From: Nicotiana tabacum
Lineage: Eukaryota; Streptophyta; Magnoliopsida; Solanales; Solanaceae
DNA: 64,000 nucleotides
Assembly: GCF_000715075.1 (NCBI RefSeq)
Contig: NC_134097.1
Coordinates: forward strand, 125,610,997-125,674,996
Reading direction: 5' to 3'
Within the stretch, counting starts at the first letter, position 1. Each line of letters starts with the position of its first letter. The position numbers and the translations under genes are program-made. The notes beneath the pieces were generated by a model. That model was given only the letters and a program-made list of their open reading frames with translations. It did no database searches and had not been told where the DNA came from. This document shows positions 12,724 to 24,330 of this stretch, in pieces.

Positions 12724-13492
12724 TTATTTTTAGTTTAAGAAATTATATGGACGACTATTTAGGTTAATTCGTTTAAAATTAAGGATTTAGTTAAAGAGTA
12801 CTACTCTCTCCATTCTACTTTATATGCAAGGTTTGAATTTATGTTTAATAAAAATAGGATGACTTTTGAAACTTGTGGTCTGAACAAGCTATAGATATTT
12901 ATATGGCTATAAAAGTTTCTCATTAAGAGTAAAATAAAAAGCTTGCGTCAATTAGTTTCAAATTTTAAAAATTGATATTTTTAACGGACTAAAAAGAAAA
13001 TGTTGTCATATAAATTAGGATGGAGGAGTATAAAATATAATTAATTATACTTAAGAATATTTGTTTAAAAAAACTATCATACAAGCATACATGTTATCAT
13101 CTGAACCTCTCGTTTTCATTACAATTATTTATGTTCGGCCAACTATATATAGGATAATTAATAAGGCATTTGTCTGGCTTGTATATAAGTTGCAGAAAGG
13201 CAGTAGCAAGATCCCTCGCTTTCAGTTCTCCACCTTAATCATACCTCATATCGCATGCATGTCTGTGTTCACACATGTATGTTGGATATTTTATGATATT
13301 TTGAATTTATTACTCCTTCCGTTTCAACAAGAATAAAGAATAAGGTTTGAATTTTGAAGTACGAGAGTTAAATAAATTTTAAGTTTCGGTCTCAATTAGG
13401 ACATAAATTACTTAATATTGCATTTTAGAATAAAAATTACATATGTCATAATCCTATCATTTTTTGAAGAATGGCTTGGTTATCCATTCTTG
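12724..13492. other. AT-rich intergenic segment between element A and the copia remnant
   Basis: Apart from the Stowaway-like element at 12801-13028 I see nothing recognisable. A 91-codon ORF at 13061-13336 has no familiar motif and lies in low-complexity AT-rich DNA. The start ACTCCTTCCGTTTCAAC near 13311 resembles one end of another Stowaway element, but its partner end was not found. Confidence 0.5.
12801..13028. mobile_element. Stowaway-like MITE
   Basis: The ends CTACTCTCTCCATTC and, inverted, CTCCTCCATCCTAATT form imperfect terminal inverted repeats typical of the plant CTCCCTCCGTCC Stowaway group (Tc1/mariner derived). TA dinucleotides flank both ends (12799-12800, 13029-13030). Length about 228 bp and AT-rich interior fit. 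Non-coding. Confidence 0.75.
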
Positions 13493-13882
13493 TGTTGTAA
13501 TTCTGAGATAAAGCTATCTCCCTCTGATCATATTCTGCTGGTAAAATTACAAGTAATTACAGTTGAAAAATAAATAAATATTCTTAGCCCGGATATCTCG
13601 CTCTCTTTAAGGAGATTCAAGTTCACTGCAGTAGTATCTTCATCGGTTCAGCAGTAATACTCTTGATTTGTCCCCTTCAGGATACAATAGCCTGACAACG
13701 TCGTATGACTCGAACAAACTCTGGACAAGTTATTGAGTCCAAAGCTCCACCAAAATGAACACCTTCCATCAATAAAAGTAATATTCTCTTTTGTAGAGAA
13801 TAAGTTGGAGATTTAGATTTTCTTCTTCTCTTAACTCTCTTTTTAATAAAAGGAGGATTTTAAGACCTGGAACACAGAATTT
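13493..13882 (-). repeat. Copia 3' LTR, distal (R/U5) part
   Basis: Joins in sequence to 19619-19919 if element B and one copy of AATTT (13878-13882 and 19619-19623) are removed. On the minus strand it holds a pyrimidine-rich leader-like run near 13800-13860. Together the two parts give an LTR of about 690 bp, in the range of copia elements. The end at 13493 is inferred from the TGTTG/CAACA symmetry of the LTR tips. Confidence 0.6.
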
Positions 13883-13897
13883 ACTTGTAAATCAAGT

Positions 13898-14176
13898 GAT
13901 GAGGATAGTGGAGACCAATGGGGTCGACTTGGCTGCTTTTCGTCTGTCAGGTTCCGCCAAGACTTGGTGAAGGGATTATTGTTTGGCTAGGCCAGCTGGG
14001 TCGCCTGCCTTGACTTGGGATCAGTTCTCTTAGCTATTTTTGGAGAAGTTTCTTCCTATCACTCAGAGGGAGGACTATTAGAGGCAGATTGAGCATCTCC
14101 AACAGGGTTCTATGACCGTTACTCAGTAGGAGACCAGATTTATTGCTTTGGCCTATCATGCTCTTATCATACTTCC

Positions 14177-14237
<61 letters not shown>

Positions 14238-14960
14238 TGAGGAGGTTCATTGAGGGACTCGCTCAGCCGATTCGATTGCAGATGGCTAAGGAGACTGGGA
14301 GCAAGATTTCTTTTCAGGATGCGGCCAATGTGGCCAGGAGAGTTGAGATGGTTTTATCACAGGGTAGTGGTCAGGGGTCTTACAAGAGGCCCTGTCACTT
14401 AGGCAGGTTCAGTGGTGCCTTATCTGGAGGCAGGGATTCTTTTGGTAGGGACCACCCTCCCAGGCCGTTTAATTCAGCACTTCAGACTTCTCATGGTGCT
14501 TCAAGTGACCATGGTACTCATATGCAGTACTCTGATCAGCAGTCCTACCGTGTACCATCAGCTCTTATCAGAGCACCTCCTATTCAGAGCTATTCTCAAG
14601 GGCAGACGGCCCGCCAAGGTCAGTCTCAGTTCCCTCAGCCGCAGCACTTAGGTGGATGCTTTGAGTGCAGTGAGTATGGTCATATCCGGAGGGCTTGTCT
14701 GAGATTAGTAGGTGTTCAGTCACAGCAGCAAGGTTCCCGTGCTATGGTTGAGGCACCAGGTGTTCCACCGCCTGCTCCGCCAGCTAAGGGTGGGGGTAGA
14801 GGTGCTGGAGGTGGAGGTAGAGGTATTAGAAGTGGAGGTCAGGCAGCTAGATGAGAAGGCCAGCCAGCAGGAGGCCAGCCAGTAGGAGGCCGTCCTAGGG
14901 ACATAACTCAAACTGGTGGGGCCCAGCCCCGATGATATGCTCTCCCAGCTAGGCCCGAGG
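13898..14960 (+). pseudogene. Element B gag pseudogene (5'-truncated)
   Basis: Homology to element A gag begins at the capsid segment (MRIVETNGVDLAAF near 13899). A TGA at about 13969 replaces the Trp codon, and a long GA microsatellite at 14181-14235 breaks the capsid frame. From 14237 to 14854 the frame is open (RRFIEGLAQPIRLQMAKE...). The zinc knuckle CFECSEYGHIRRAC (14657-14698) keeps all three Cys and the His, then a Gly/Ala/Pro-rich linker follows. The start codon and N-terminal third are absent, so no functional Gag is expected. Confidence 0.83.
14181..14235 (+). repeat. (GA)n microsatellite inside gag
   Basis: About 27 GA units in a run. Element A has only GAGAGAGAG at the homologous place (ACCGAGAGAGAG at about 5493-5504, coding Thr-Glu-Arg-Glu). 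The tract has expanded within coding sequence. The frames entering and leaving it appear to differ, so it also works as a frameshift in this copy. Confidence 0.9.
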
Positions 14961-14964
14961 CTAA

Positions 14965-16298
14965 GGCCTCTGATGTAGTTATCACATGTACCGTTCTGGT
15001 CTGTAGTATAGATGCTTCAATTCTATTTGATCCAGGGTCTACATACTCCTATGTGTCATCTTATTTTGCGCAGTATCTGGTCATGCCTAATGATTCTTTG
15101 AGTGCTCTTGTATATGTGTCTATACTAGTGGGTGATTCTATTATGGTGGATTATGTCCATAGTTCATGTATAGTTGTGATTGGGGGTTTTGAGACCCGAG
15201 TAGATCTGTTACTTTTGGATATGGTTGATTTTGATGTCATATTGTGGATGGACTGGTTATCACCTTACCACGCTATCTTGGATTATCATGCCAAGACTAT
15301 GACCTTAGCCTTGCCGTGTTTACCTCGTTTAGAGTGGAGAGGGACTCTTGGTCATCCTACTCGTAGGGTTATCACATATATGAAGGCTCGACGTATGGTT
15401 GAGAAGGGGTGTTTGGCCTATTTGGCATATGTCCGTGATTCTAGTGCTGAGGTTCCTTCTATGGATTCTGTGCCTGTTGTTCGTGAGTTTCCTAACGTAT
15501 TTCCTTCAGACCTGCAGGTTTTTCCACCCGACAGGGATATTGACTTCTGTATTGATTCGGCTTTGGGCACTCATCCCATTTCTATTCCGCCGTATCGTAT
15601 GGCCCTACCAGAGTTGAAATAATTGAAAGAACAGTTGCAAGACTTGCTTGATAAGGGCTTTATTAGGCCTAGTGTCTCGCCTTGGGTATGCTAGTGTTGT
15701 TTGTTAAGAAGAAGGACGGATCGATGAGGATATGTATAGATTATCGGCACTTGAACAAGGTTAAAATCAAGAATAAATATCCATTGCCGAGGATTGATGA
15801 TTTGTTTGACCTAGAAGGGTGCCCCGTTCAGGTGTCGGAAGAGTATGAGGCGAGCTTTCAAAAGCTCAAGACAGCTTTGACTACGACGCCAGTGTTGGTT
15901 TTGCCCACAGGTTCAAGGCCATATACAGTGTATTGTGATGCATCGCGTATTGGACTTGGTGTGGTGTTGATGCAGAATGTCAAGGTTATTGCATATGCTT
16001 CGCGATAGTTGAATATCCACGAGAAGAGTTATCCAGTTCATGACTTGGAGTTAGTAGCCATTATTCACGTGCTGAAGATTTGGAGGCATTATTTGTATGG
16101 CGTGTCATATGAGGTGTTCATGGATCACAAGAGTTTGCAATACTTGTTCAAGCAGAAGGAGCTAAATTTGAGGCAGAGGAGGTGGTTGAAGCTATTGAAA
16201 AACTATGATATCACCATCTTGTATCATCCGGGAAAGGCCAATGTAGTGGTCGATGCATTGAGTAGGAAGTCAGCTAGTATGGGTAGTTCCAGTCGGTG
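14965..16298 (+). pseudogene. Element B pol, protease-RT-RNase H with RT core deleted
   Basis: The protease motif LFDPGSTYSYVSS (about 15023-15061) keeps its catalytic Asp (15029-15031), unlike element A. RT starts well, with a frame slip near 15687, then [17 protein letters not shown], and reads to IDDLFD at about 15809. There it jumps directly to [17 protein letters not shown], the start of the RNase H region. Compared with element A, about 530 bp (7008-7540) including the FIDD catalytic centre is missing. RNase H follows ([38 protein letters not shown]). It cannot make a working RT. Confidence 0.88.
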
Positions 16299-16299
16299 A

Positions 16300-17727
16300 G
16301 AGGCTGCTTGCTTTAGATGTTCAGGTTTTGGCCAATCAGTTCGTGAGGTTGTATGTTTCTGAGCCCAGCTGTGTTCTAGCTTGCATAGTCGCTCGTTCTT
16401 CATTATTTGAGTGTATCCGAGATTGGTAGTATGATGACCCTCATTTGCTTGTCCTTAGAGACACAATGCGGCACGGAGGTGCCAAGCAGGTTACAGTTGG
16501 AGATAATGGAGTTCTGAGGATGCAACATCGTATTTGTGTGCCTAATGTGGATGTACTTCGTGAGTTAATTCTAGAGGAGGCCCATAGATCCCGATATTCT
16601 ATTCATCCGGGCGCCGCTAAGATGTATAAGGATTTGCGGTAGCATTATTGGTGGAAAAGGATGAAGAAGGACATTGTTGCCTATGTAGCTCGGTGTTTGA
16701 AATGTCAGCAGGTAAAGCACGAGCATCAGAGACCTGATGGTTTGTTTAAGAGGATTGAGCTTCCTGAGTAAAATTGGGAGCGTATCACTATGAACTTTGT
16801 TGTTGGACTCCCACGGACTCAGAGGAAGTTCGATGCAGTGTGTGTTATTATTGATAGGCTGACTAAGTTAGCGCATTTCATTCCTGTGGCAGTCTCCTAT
16901 TCTTCCGAGGGGTTAGATGAGATCTATATCCGGGAGATTGTTCGTCTTCATGGTGTGCCCGTGTCTATCATTTCTGATCAAGAACATAGTTTACCTCATA
17001 TTTTTGGAGGGCAGTTCAGCGTGAGTTGGGCACACGGATCGAGTTGTGCACAACATTTCGTCCCCAGACGGACGGACAGTCCGAGTGTGCTATTCAGATT
17101 TTGAAGGATATGCTTTGAGCTTGTGTTATGGACTTTGGAGGTTCGTGGGATCGGTTCTTGCCTTTAGCAGAGTTTTCCTACAATAACAGCTACCAGTCGA
17201 GCATTCAGATGGCTTCCTATGAGACACTATCTAGTAGGCGGTGTCGGTCGCTAGTTGGATGGTTTAAGCCGGGAGAGGCTCGGTTGTTGGGTACTGATTT
17301 AGTCCAGGATGCCTTGGATAAGGTGAAGAGTTTATAGGACAGGCTTCATACAACTCAGTTCAGGAAGAAGAGTTATGTCGATCGCAAGGTTCGTGACGTG
17401 GCATTTATGGTCGGAGAGCGGGTGTTTCTCCGGGTGTCGCCCATAAAGGGCGTGATGAGATATGGAAAGAAGGGCAAGTTAAGCCCTAGGTTCATTGGCC
17501 CGTTTGAGATTCTTGATCGAGTGGGAGAGGTGCCATACAGACTTATGTTGCCGCCGAGTTTATCAGCCATACACCTAGTGTTTCTTGTGTCCATGCTTCT
17601 GAAGTATCACGCCGATCCATCCCACGTGTTAGACTTTAGCACTGTCCAGTTGGATAAGGACTTGACTTATGAGGAGGAGCCGATAACTATTCTAGACCGG
17701 CAGGACTTGACCTATGAGAATCCTTGA
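16300..17727 (+). pseudogene. Element B integrase and chromodomain (broken, 3'-truncated)
   Basis: The zinc-binding region is at about 16575-16715. The first catalytic Asp is Asn (MNFVVGL, 16790) and a one-base deletion shifts the frame just after ISDQ near 16980. DNA-binding C-terminal sequence covers 17398-17700 ([27 protein letters not shown]). At about 17705-17727 the chromodomain sequence is replaced by ACTTGACCTATGAG, a near copy of 17664-17677, and then by mid-LTR sequence. The tail of the chromodomain, purine tract and LTR start are therefore deleted. Confidence 0.82.
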
Positions 17728-19618
17728 GGAGCTGAAGCTTCGCGAATGCGAGCCTTTGAACGCGAACACGATGGCCTTCTGGGCCTGACCCATCTCAAAC
17801 GGGACAGGCCCATCGCGAACGTGATGAAGGCCTGCCTAGTCATTTTTAAAACAGTAGCAAAAAACGGGCAGAACCCATTTACTTCATATTTTCAAAACTA
17901 GAGAGCATTGAGGCGATTTTCAAGTGACATGTTCTTCCCTAAAATATTGGTATATGATTCTAAACCTTTTTCTTTCGATTTTCCATTGCATTTCATCAAT
18001 CTTCATCCAAAAATCTAAGGTTTTTATGGTAGAAATTAGGGATTTGGGTAGAGTTAGGGCTTTTTGAATAATTGGAATTTAGACCTCGTTTTGGGGTCGG
18101 ATTTCAAAACTAATTGCATATTTGGTGTCGTGGGTCAATGGGTGATCGGGTTTTGGTCCGAACCCCGAGTTTTGACCAAGCAGGCCCGGAGCCGATTTTT
18201 GACTTTTTGGGGAAAATGATAGAAAACATATAATTAAGCATTGGGTATGAATTCCTTAGCATTTATTGATGTTGCTAAATTAATTTGGACTAGATACAAG
18301 TAATTTGGAGTTTGAGGCTTGAGTTGGCCGTGGAAATTTGAGGTAATTGTTTGGTCTAACCTTAGCTTGAGGGAATATGTATCGTGCTTTAATTGCTAGG
18401 TGTTAGTGTAGTGTACGACGTATAGGTGTGGTGACGACTATCTATACGTTGTTGTCAATCATGCCCGTGAGTCTTAAATTGAAATCGGTGTGTTCTTAAT
18501 AAGTACTACAAAAGCCTAAGTTGTTGATTCTCGGTGTTTGGTAAGAATTATGATTATTCTCGGGGTATTTGTTTATGGTTGAGTATTGGTTCTAGTTGAG
18601 GTTTCTTTTGTGAAGTAATATGTTGGAACAAGTTTGGTTATAGCGGATTCCCTTGCCGGGACGTATTTACTTCTTACTGTTGGTTCCCTTGCCGGTATGT
18701 GTTTATTCTTATTGTTGATTCCCTTGCCGGAATATTATTGTTTCCTTATTGTTTCATTTGTTATTGGTGTTGAATTGTATATTGGGATCGGGTTGCACGC
18801 CGCAACAATGACATATGATTGAATCGGGTTGCATGACGTAACAGTGTTATATGATTTGGATCAGGTTGCATGACGCAACAATAAATAATAAAAGTGGATA
18901 TTGATTGTTATTGTCTCCTTATTCTAACTGATGCAAACTTTAAAATGTTCTTTATGTTTTTCTCCTGAGTTACTATTGTTACTTGATATTCTCCTGCAGC
19001 ATGTTCCCCTTCCCATCTTTAACTGCTAGTTTCTGTTATTATTGCTTGTCGTATATGCCTTAACTGCACAGGTTTACTTAGTAGTCTCGTCCTAGCCCCG
19101 TCACTACTTTGTCGAGATTAGGCTCGACACTTACCAGCACATGGGGTCTGTTGTGCTGATACTACACTCTGCACTGTGTGCAGATCTCGGTACTGGAGCA
19201 TACAAACCTTAGGTAGGGGTTGCTGCCTTCAGTCCATCAGGAGACCCGAGGTAGACTTGCATGCGTCCGCAGGCCTTGGCGTCCCCACCCTATCTAGTTT
19301 CTTTTTGTTCTTTTATATTCCAAAGACAGACATGTATTTTCTTGTTCAGACTTTATTTGTAGTTATCGTAGATAGTCCGTGAGATTGTGACACCAGTTCT
19401 GGGTGGTTTATGTTATAGATTCGTTTTGGTATTGGCTTAATTGTTAAATTTCATTCTTCCGCTTATTTAATATCCGATGTTTATAAAACGTTAATTTACA
19501 ACTGTTAAACGATTAAAAAAATAAAAATAAAAAGGGTTTAACTGAAATCATTGGCTTGCCTAGCTTTCACTAGTAGGCGCAATCACGACTCCCGAGGGTG
19601 GGAAATCCAGGTGTGACA
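17728..19618 (+). repeat. Element B 3' LTR remnant, 5' end deleted
   Basis: Starts abruptly inside the CG palindrome cluster (CTTCGCGAATGCGAG, 17750) and ends GGTGTGACA. It carries three to four TCCCTTGCCGGGA-type hairpins at 18645-18735 and GGGTTGCACGCCGCAAC-type hairpins at about 18785-18870. The conserved module is at 19096-19183, where arms CAGCACA/TGTGCTG and CTGCAC/GTGCAG are perfect. About the first third of the LTR is lost. Confidence 0.82.
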
Positions 19619-19919
19619 AATTTTCACTATCATATTTTTTCCATCTGCATCACAAGGAAGAAACACCACTATTTATAGGTGTAGAATCTATTCCATAAAA
19701 TAAATAATAAGATAATGGGATAATAAAATAGTAGAACATGGGTTGGTAGTTACAAAATTTTATCTTTAGTGGGTAATTAGTGGTAGATCATGATATTAGT
19801 GGTTTTATGAGTTACACCAAAGTAATAACCACTTTCTTGCCAATTTACAACCACTATGTCACAAGAAATAATGCACTTTAATATTATAATTTTAATATTA
19901 AAATGCACTAACACCAACA
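19619..19919 (-). repeat. Copia 3' LTR, proximal part with TATA box
   Basis: On the minus strand it begins TGTTGGTGTTAGTGC at 19919 and runs to the element B insertion. A TATA box, TATAAATA, lies at 19670-19677 in the context CACCTATAAATAGTGG, about 245 bp into the LTR, a reasonable promoter position. Element B sits some 50 bp downstream of this TATA box, in the likely transcription start region. Confidence 0.75.
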
Positions 19920-19930
19920 TTCCTCCGTTT
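19920..19930 (-). other. Copia polypurine tract
   Basis: Minus strand AAACGGAGGAA immediately before the LTR start TGTTGG. It defines the 3' LTR boundary and hence the orientation. Confidence 0.75.
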
Positions 19931-20484
19931 ATTTTAATATTAAAATAAGAGAGTTACTAGTTGAAGAGAGACTATTATGCATAATGAAAGTGTGCTCTGC
20001 GTTGAACCTCCACTTAGTAAAATAACAATCTCTACTCCAGAGTCAATAGTAGTCTTAAACTTGAACTATGGCTGCTTTAAAGAAATAAAGTATCACTACT
20101 TACACATAATAATCAAGGTGTTGACATGAGCTTTATTAGCCAACACATTACGGCCTTGTGCTATCCGGGTTTCATGAGTGTTTTTGAGAACAAGCCCAAT
20201 TCTCATAGGAAGCGGCCTACTTCCACACTCAGATAGGTGAAATCTGTCGAGGGTGCACCTATTACTCTAACACCCTACTCATATGAGCTACAAATTTTCA
20301 TTAAGAGTTAATAGAAAAACTCAACCTCGCAAATCGTTACAGTATAAACGCACTCACACCATAGGGATAGAATAATAACAAATATAATAGTGCATTTCAA
20401 ACCAAGTCATCATATAATTCGTTCTTCCCAATGAACCTGGTTATAGGATCTCTAATCCCCAAGTTGGATTTCCTCATATAAGAC
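19931..20484 (-). other. Copia 3' untranslated region
   Basis: Lies between the pol stop and the purine tract on the minus strand. No ORF or recognisable motif was found; the composition is AT-rich. Confidence 0.55.
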
Positions 20485-21033
20485 TTATGAGTTTATGGGA
20501 TTCAATCCCATCTCCCTAGATGTACTCCATACCATTTCTCTTGCCAAGGCTTTGGTTAATGGATCTCCAAGATTATCACATAATCAACACTAATAGTATC
20601 ACTTGTCAAATATCTCATAATATCATAATTTTCTCCTTATAGGTATGGATTTAGCGTTCTAATAATGATTTTATACTATACCAATAACAGTGGTGCTATC
20701 ACAATGAATTAAAACAAGAGGAATTGATTTTTCAAAATAAGAAATTTGAAATAATAAATCTCTCAACTAATTCGCTTCTTCACTAGCTGAAGTTAAAGCA
20801 ATTAGTTCAGCCTCCATGGTAGAGTTAGAAATTATTATTTGTTTTTGATTTCCAACAAATAGCACAATCTCCCAAAGTAAAACTATAACATGTAGTAGAA
20901 CAGGCCAGATAAAATGTTCCAATCTACATTAGAAAAGCTTTCGAGTAGAGCAGGATATTTTTTATAAAATAAGCCATAGGTTTTTGTACCAAGTAAATAC
21001 CTCATAACTCTTATTATGGCATGTCAATGTTCA
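20485..21033 (-). pseudogene. Copia pol C-terminus (end of RT/RNase H), broken
   Basis: Minus-strand translation shows copia RNase H landmarks: ALLESFSNVDWN near 20935, STMEAELIALTSASEEAN near 20780-20830, LLFQISYFEKSIPLVLIHCD near 20705-20760, and the C-terminal ADPLTKALARE-like segment near 20535. The frame holds several stops (for instance Trp to stop after EEAN) and a shift. The upstream part is cut at 21033 by element C. The STMEAE block is diagnostic of Ty1-copia elements; the exact lineage is not resolved. Confidence 0.82.
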
Positions 21034-21749
21034 TGTAACATCCCGACTGGTCGTTTTGAGCATCTACACTGTGCTTGATAGTTTGAGGCCTCTAAATAGA
21101 GTTTCGTCAATTTCGTTAGCTCCGTTGGTTGATTTTAGACTTAGAAATGCATCCAGATTGTAATTTGGAGGTCCGTAATCGAATTAGTCTTGGATTGGCG
21201 AAGGTTGGATTTTTTGGGATGTTTGACTGGGAGTGGACTTTTTGATATCGGGGTTGGATTCCAATTTCGAAAGTTGGAGTAGTTCTGTAATGGCAAATTT
21301 GACTCGTGTGCCAAATTTGAGGTCAATCGGACGTGATTTGATAGGTTTCGGCATCGGTTATAGAAGTAGAAGTTTCAAGGTTCATTGATTTTTTTGACTT
21401 GAGGTGAGATTCGTCGTTTCGAGGTTGTTATGCGTGATTTGAAGTTTCGAGTAGGTTCATTTGTCATATGGAACTTGTACGCAAAATTTGGCACCATTCG
21501 GAGTTAATTTGATATGGTTCAGACGCTTGGTTGCGATTCTAGAAGTTCTTGAAGTTCATGGTAATCTTCATAAGTTTTGGCATCCGATTCGTGCTTCAAG
21601 AGGTTATTTTGGTGTTCCGATCGCTCGAGTGAGTTTGTGTTATGTTTTTAGACCTGGGTGCATGATTGGTTTTGAGCCCCGAGGGCTCGGGTGTGTTTCA
21701 GATTGGTTTTGGAATGATTTTTAATAAACTTTAATTTCTGGTACTGGTG

Positions 21750-22020
21750 TCATCGCATTTGCGATGTTTATGTTGCAAATGCAACTATCACAATTGTGAA
21801 GCAGCCTCGCATTTGTGAAGCTGGGCTGCTGGGGAAAGGACTCGCATTTGCGAGGAATTTGCCGCTTTTGCGAGGCTTGTTGAGTTCGCATTTGCGGACT
21901 CAGTATCACATTTGTGATAAAGGCCTGAGATGACTTTGTTCGCATTTGCGACCAACTAGTCGCCTTTGAGAAGGCAACAGAGAATTTCAAACATCGCATT
22001 TGCAATGAAATCTTCGCATT
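21750..22020 (+). repeat. Palindrome cluster TCGCATTTGCGA in element C LTR
   Basis: Ten or so copies or half-copies of a TCGCA-TT-TGCGA palindrome, some mutated to CACATTTGTGA, which is the expected CpG-decay form. It lies at the same relative place as the TCGCGAACGCGA cluster of element A. Also present at 31585-31869 and, inverted, at 35005-35265. Confidence 0.8.
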
Positions 22021-24233
22021 CTGCAGCCTCTTAAATGCTGAGAATTCCGAGACTTAGCTTCATTTTGATATATTTTGAACCCAAGCTTTGATGAGAGGCG
22101 ATTTTGTGAAGGAAATTTCACACCAAATCATTGGGTAAGTACCTCTAATCAATTCTCAACTATATTTCATGATTTTATATAAGATTTAACATCAAATTCA
22201 TGAGAAATCTAGGAAAAATTTGGGGATTTTGTCAATGTTTTGAAAAATAAAATATTGGGATTTGAGAGTCAAATAGGACTCAGATTTAAAAACAGAACAT
22301 ATATTTGGACTCGTGAGGCTATGGGTAGTCAAGATCTACCCTTGGACCCGGGTTTGACCGGGCAGGCCTTGGATTTGACTTTTTTTGACTTTTTAGAAAT
22401 CTACTAAAAATCACAACTTTATTAATTGAAATTGTTTTCTCTTGCACTGTTTGATGTATTTAAGTCGTCTTTGGCTAGATTGAGCTGAGCGGAGGTGAAT
22501 TTATAAAGGAAAAGCTAATTTGAGTATTGAGTTGGCCGAATTGAGGTAAGTGTCTTGCATAACTTTGTTGAGGGAATTTTTCCCACTATTTGGCATTGTT
22601 TGCTACATGTTGCGGTGGTACATATATGAGGTGATGAGCGTATACGTATGTGACGGGGTTAATCATGCTCGGGGTAGGTTATATTATAATTGTGTCTTGT
22701 AGTATTATGAGACCTTCTTGTCTCATGCTTTACTTGACTCCTAGATACTAAGAATATAGTATTAAATGTTAGAAACTAAGGCTTAGCTTGTTACAACTTG
22801 ATCAAATTTAATGATATTATGAGAACACATTGATGTGTTTAATTCGGTCATCACTATGCATAATCATTAGTACATTGCTACGATCGATATTCTTGATATA
22901 CTAGATTTTATACTTGTGTAGTAGATCATTTGTTAGATTGGTTGGAATACTTGAATAATAATGTTTTTGCGGGTTTATTGAACTATTATTGGATTGGGAA
23001 ATTATGATTGGAATTCATTGAAATATTCGCCTAAACACTCTCCTTGACGTTATTTATGGTTCCTACCTTGTTAGTCATTGATATTCATATGCCTGGTAAG
23101 GAAGACTGTAAAGCACGAAGAGTGATGCCGTACCATTGTTTATACATTATCATATAAGGGAGAGTGTAAAGCACAAAGGATGATCCCATGTCATATTATT
23201 GAGAGTAAAAACACGAAGGGTGATGTCGTGCCATATTATTGAGAGTAAAAGCACGATGGGTGGTGTCGTGCCTTATCATTTGTGAGTAAAAGCACTAAGG
23301 GTAATGTCATGCCATGTTATGTAAGTAAAAGCACGAAAGGTCTGTGCCATTATATTTGTATTATTATGCTTTTGTATTATTGCGAGTTCATGGCACAATG
23401 GGTGTTTTTGTGCAAGTGAGGACGAGAGACATACATTGTGTTGTGATATTCTTTTTTTGGAGATACTTTCATGTCTTACCTTGAATTTTTATTGTCGTAC
23501 TTATGGTTCTTATGTGACTTGTGTCACTGTTCTGTCCTTATTCTCTATCTCTATCATTGTTGTGTTGCCTATGTCTTCCACTTTCTTAACTTGCAAATAT
23601 CATGCCTACTACCTGCTGTTATGATTCCATCTATGTCATATATGTTTTGTTGCACTTAGGTACAAGTCTTCTTCCATGTTGTCCATCCATGCCTCTACTT
23701 GTTAAATTATAAAGAATATGTACTCCCCTCTCTTATTTGTTATATCTAACTTCTTGCCTACACCATGCTAGTTGGTTGAAGTTATAATCCATTTTCCTAA
23801 TTGTTTTCATTACCTCTATGCTTAGTCTGTTACTAATGTTCTTATATATATTCTCGTTCATTATTACTACTTGCGTATTTCCCACTCTATCATTTCTGCT
23901 ACCGATATTTCTATCATTTGGTTGGTATTGTTTTATGCATATATAGCGAGGATGAGATAAATGCATGAAGGATGTTGCCGTGCCATTGGATATGATGTCT
24001 AGAGTACTTCTTTTACACTATGAAAGTTCTGAGGTGATTGTTGTGGTTCACGGGTTTTCGTTCCAAGGAAAAGATTGGTCGAGATACTGGAAACTGTTGA
24101 ATTGTGATTCCTTCTATTTCCTGTTATTGCTTTGTATAGTCATATCGTGTGCTCTATTCTATTGTACTGTAGTATAGTTCTATCCTTAGTTTATATTACA
24201 GTGTTTATCAATAAGCATATTTTAACTAAAACG

Positions 24234-24330
24234 CCTCGTCACTACTTCAACGAGGTTAGACAAGATACTTACCAGTACATGGGGTCAGTTGTACTGATAC
24301 TGCACTTCTGTACATTGCGTGCAAACTTTT
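24234..24330 (+). other. Conserved stem-loop module, element C 5' LTR
   Basis: Arms CCTCG and CGAGG are at 24234-24255. The central stem CAGTACA (24273-24279) pairs with TGTACTG (24290-24296) around a 10-nt loop. The third stem is degenerate here. Compared with element A the central stem has T-A where A has C-G pairs, changed on both sides. Confidence 0.62.

Larger units (their letters stand above)
13883..19618 (+). mobile_element. Element B: truncated Tekay-type chromovirus inside the copia LTR
   Basis: Coding order gag, protease, RT, RNase H, integrase, chromodomain is kept but three large pieces are gone: the 5' LTR plus start of gag, the RT catalytic centre (junction near 15809), and the end of pol plus purine tract plus the first third of the 3' LTR (junction near 17727). 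The right edge is a normal LTR end (GTGTGACA, 19618) followed by AATTT. The same AATTT abuts the left edge (13878-13882), which supports one original insertion later eroded by internal deletions. Sequence is close to element A but clearly a different copy. Confidence 0.85.
13493..21033 (-). mobile_element. Ty1-copia element remnant, minus strand, split by element B
   Basis: The 3' part of a copia element survives: end of pol (20485-21033), 3' UTR, purine tract 19920-19930 and a 3' LTR starting TGTTGGTGT at 19919. That LTR is cut at 19619 by element B and resumes at 13882, running to about 13493 where minus-strand TTACAACA gives a plausible CA end. The upstream half of the element is missing because element C begins at 21034; it may continue beyond the window. 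The left LTR boundary is approximate. Confidence 0.75.

Noticed and set aside
13061..13336. 91-codon ORF as a possible host gene
   Set aside because: AT-rich, no domain, no conserved start or splice context; length is within chance expectation for this composition.
13311..13445. Second Stowaway-like MITE starting ACTCCTTCCGTTTCAAC
   Set aside because: Only one end is recognisable and no inverted partner or TA duplication was found.
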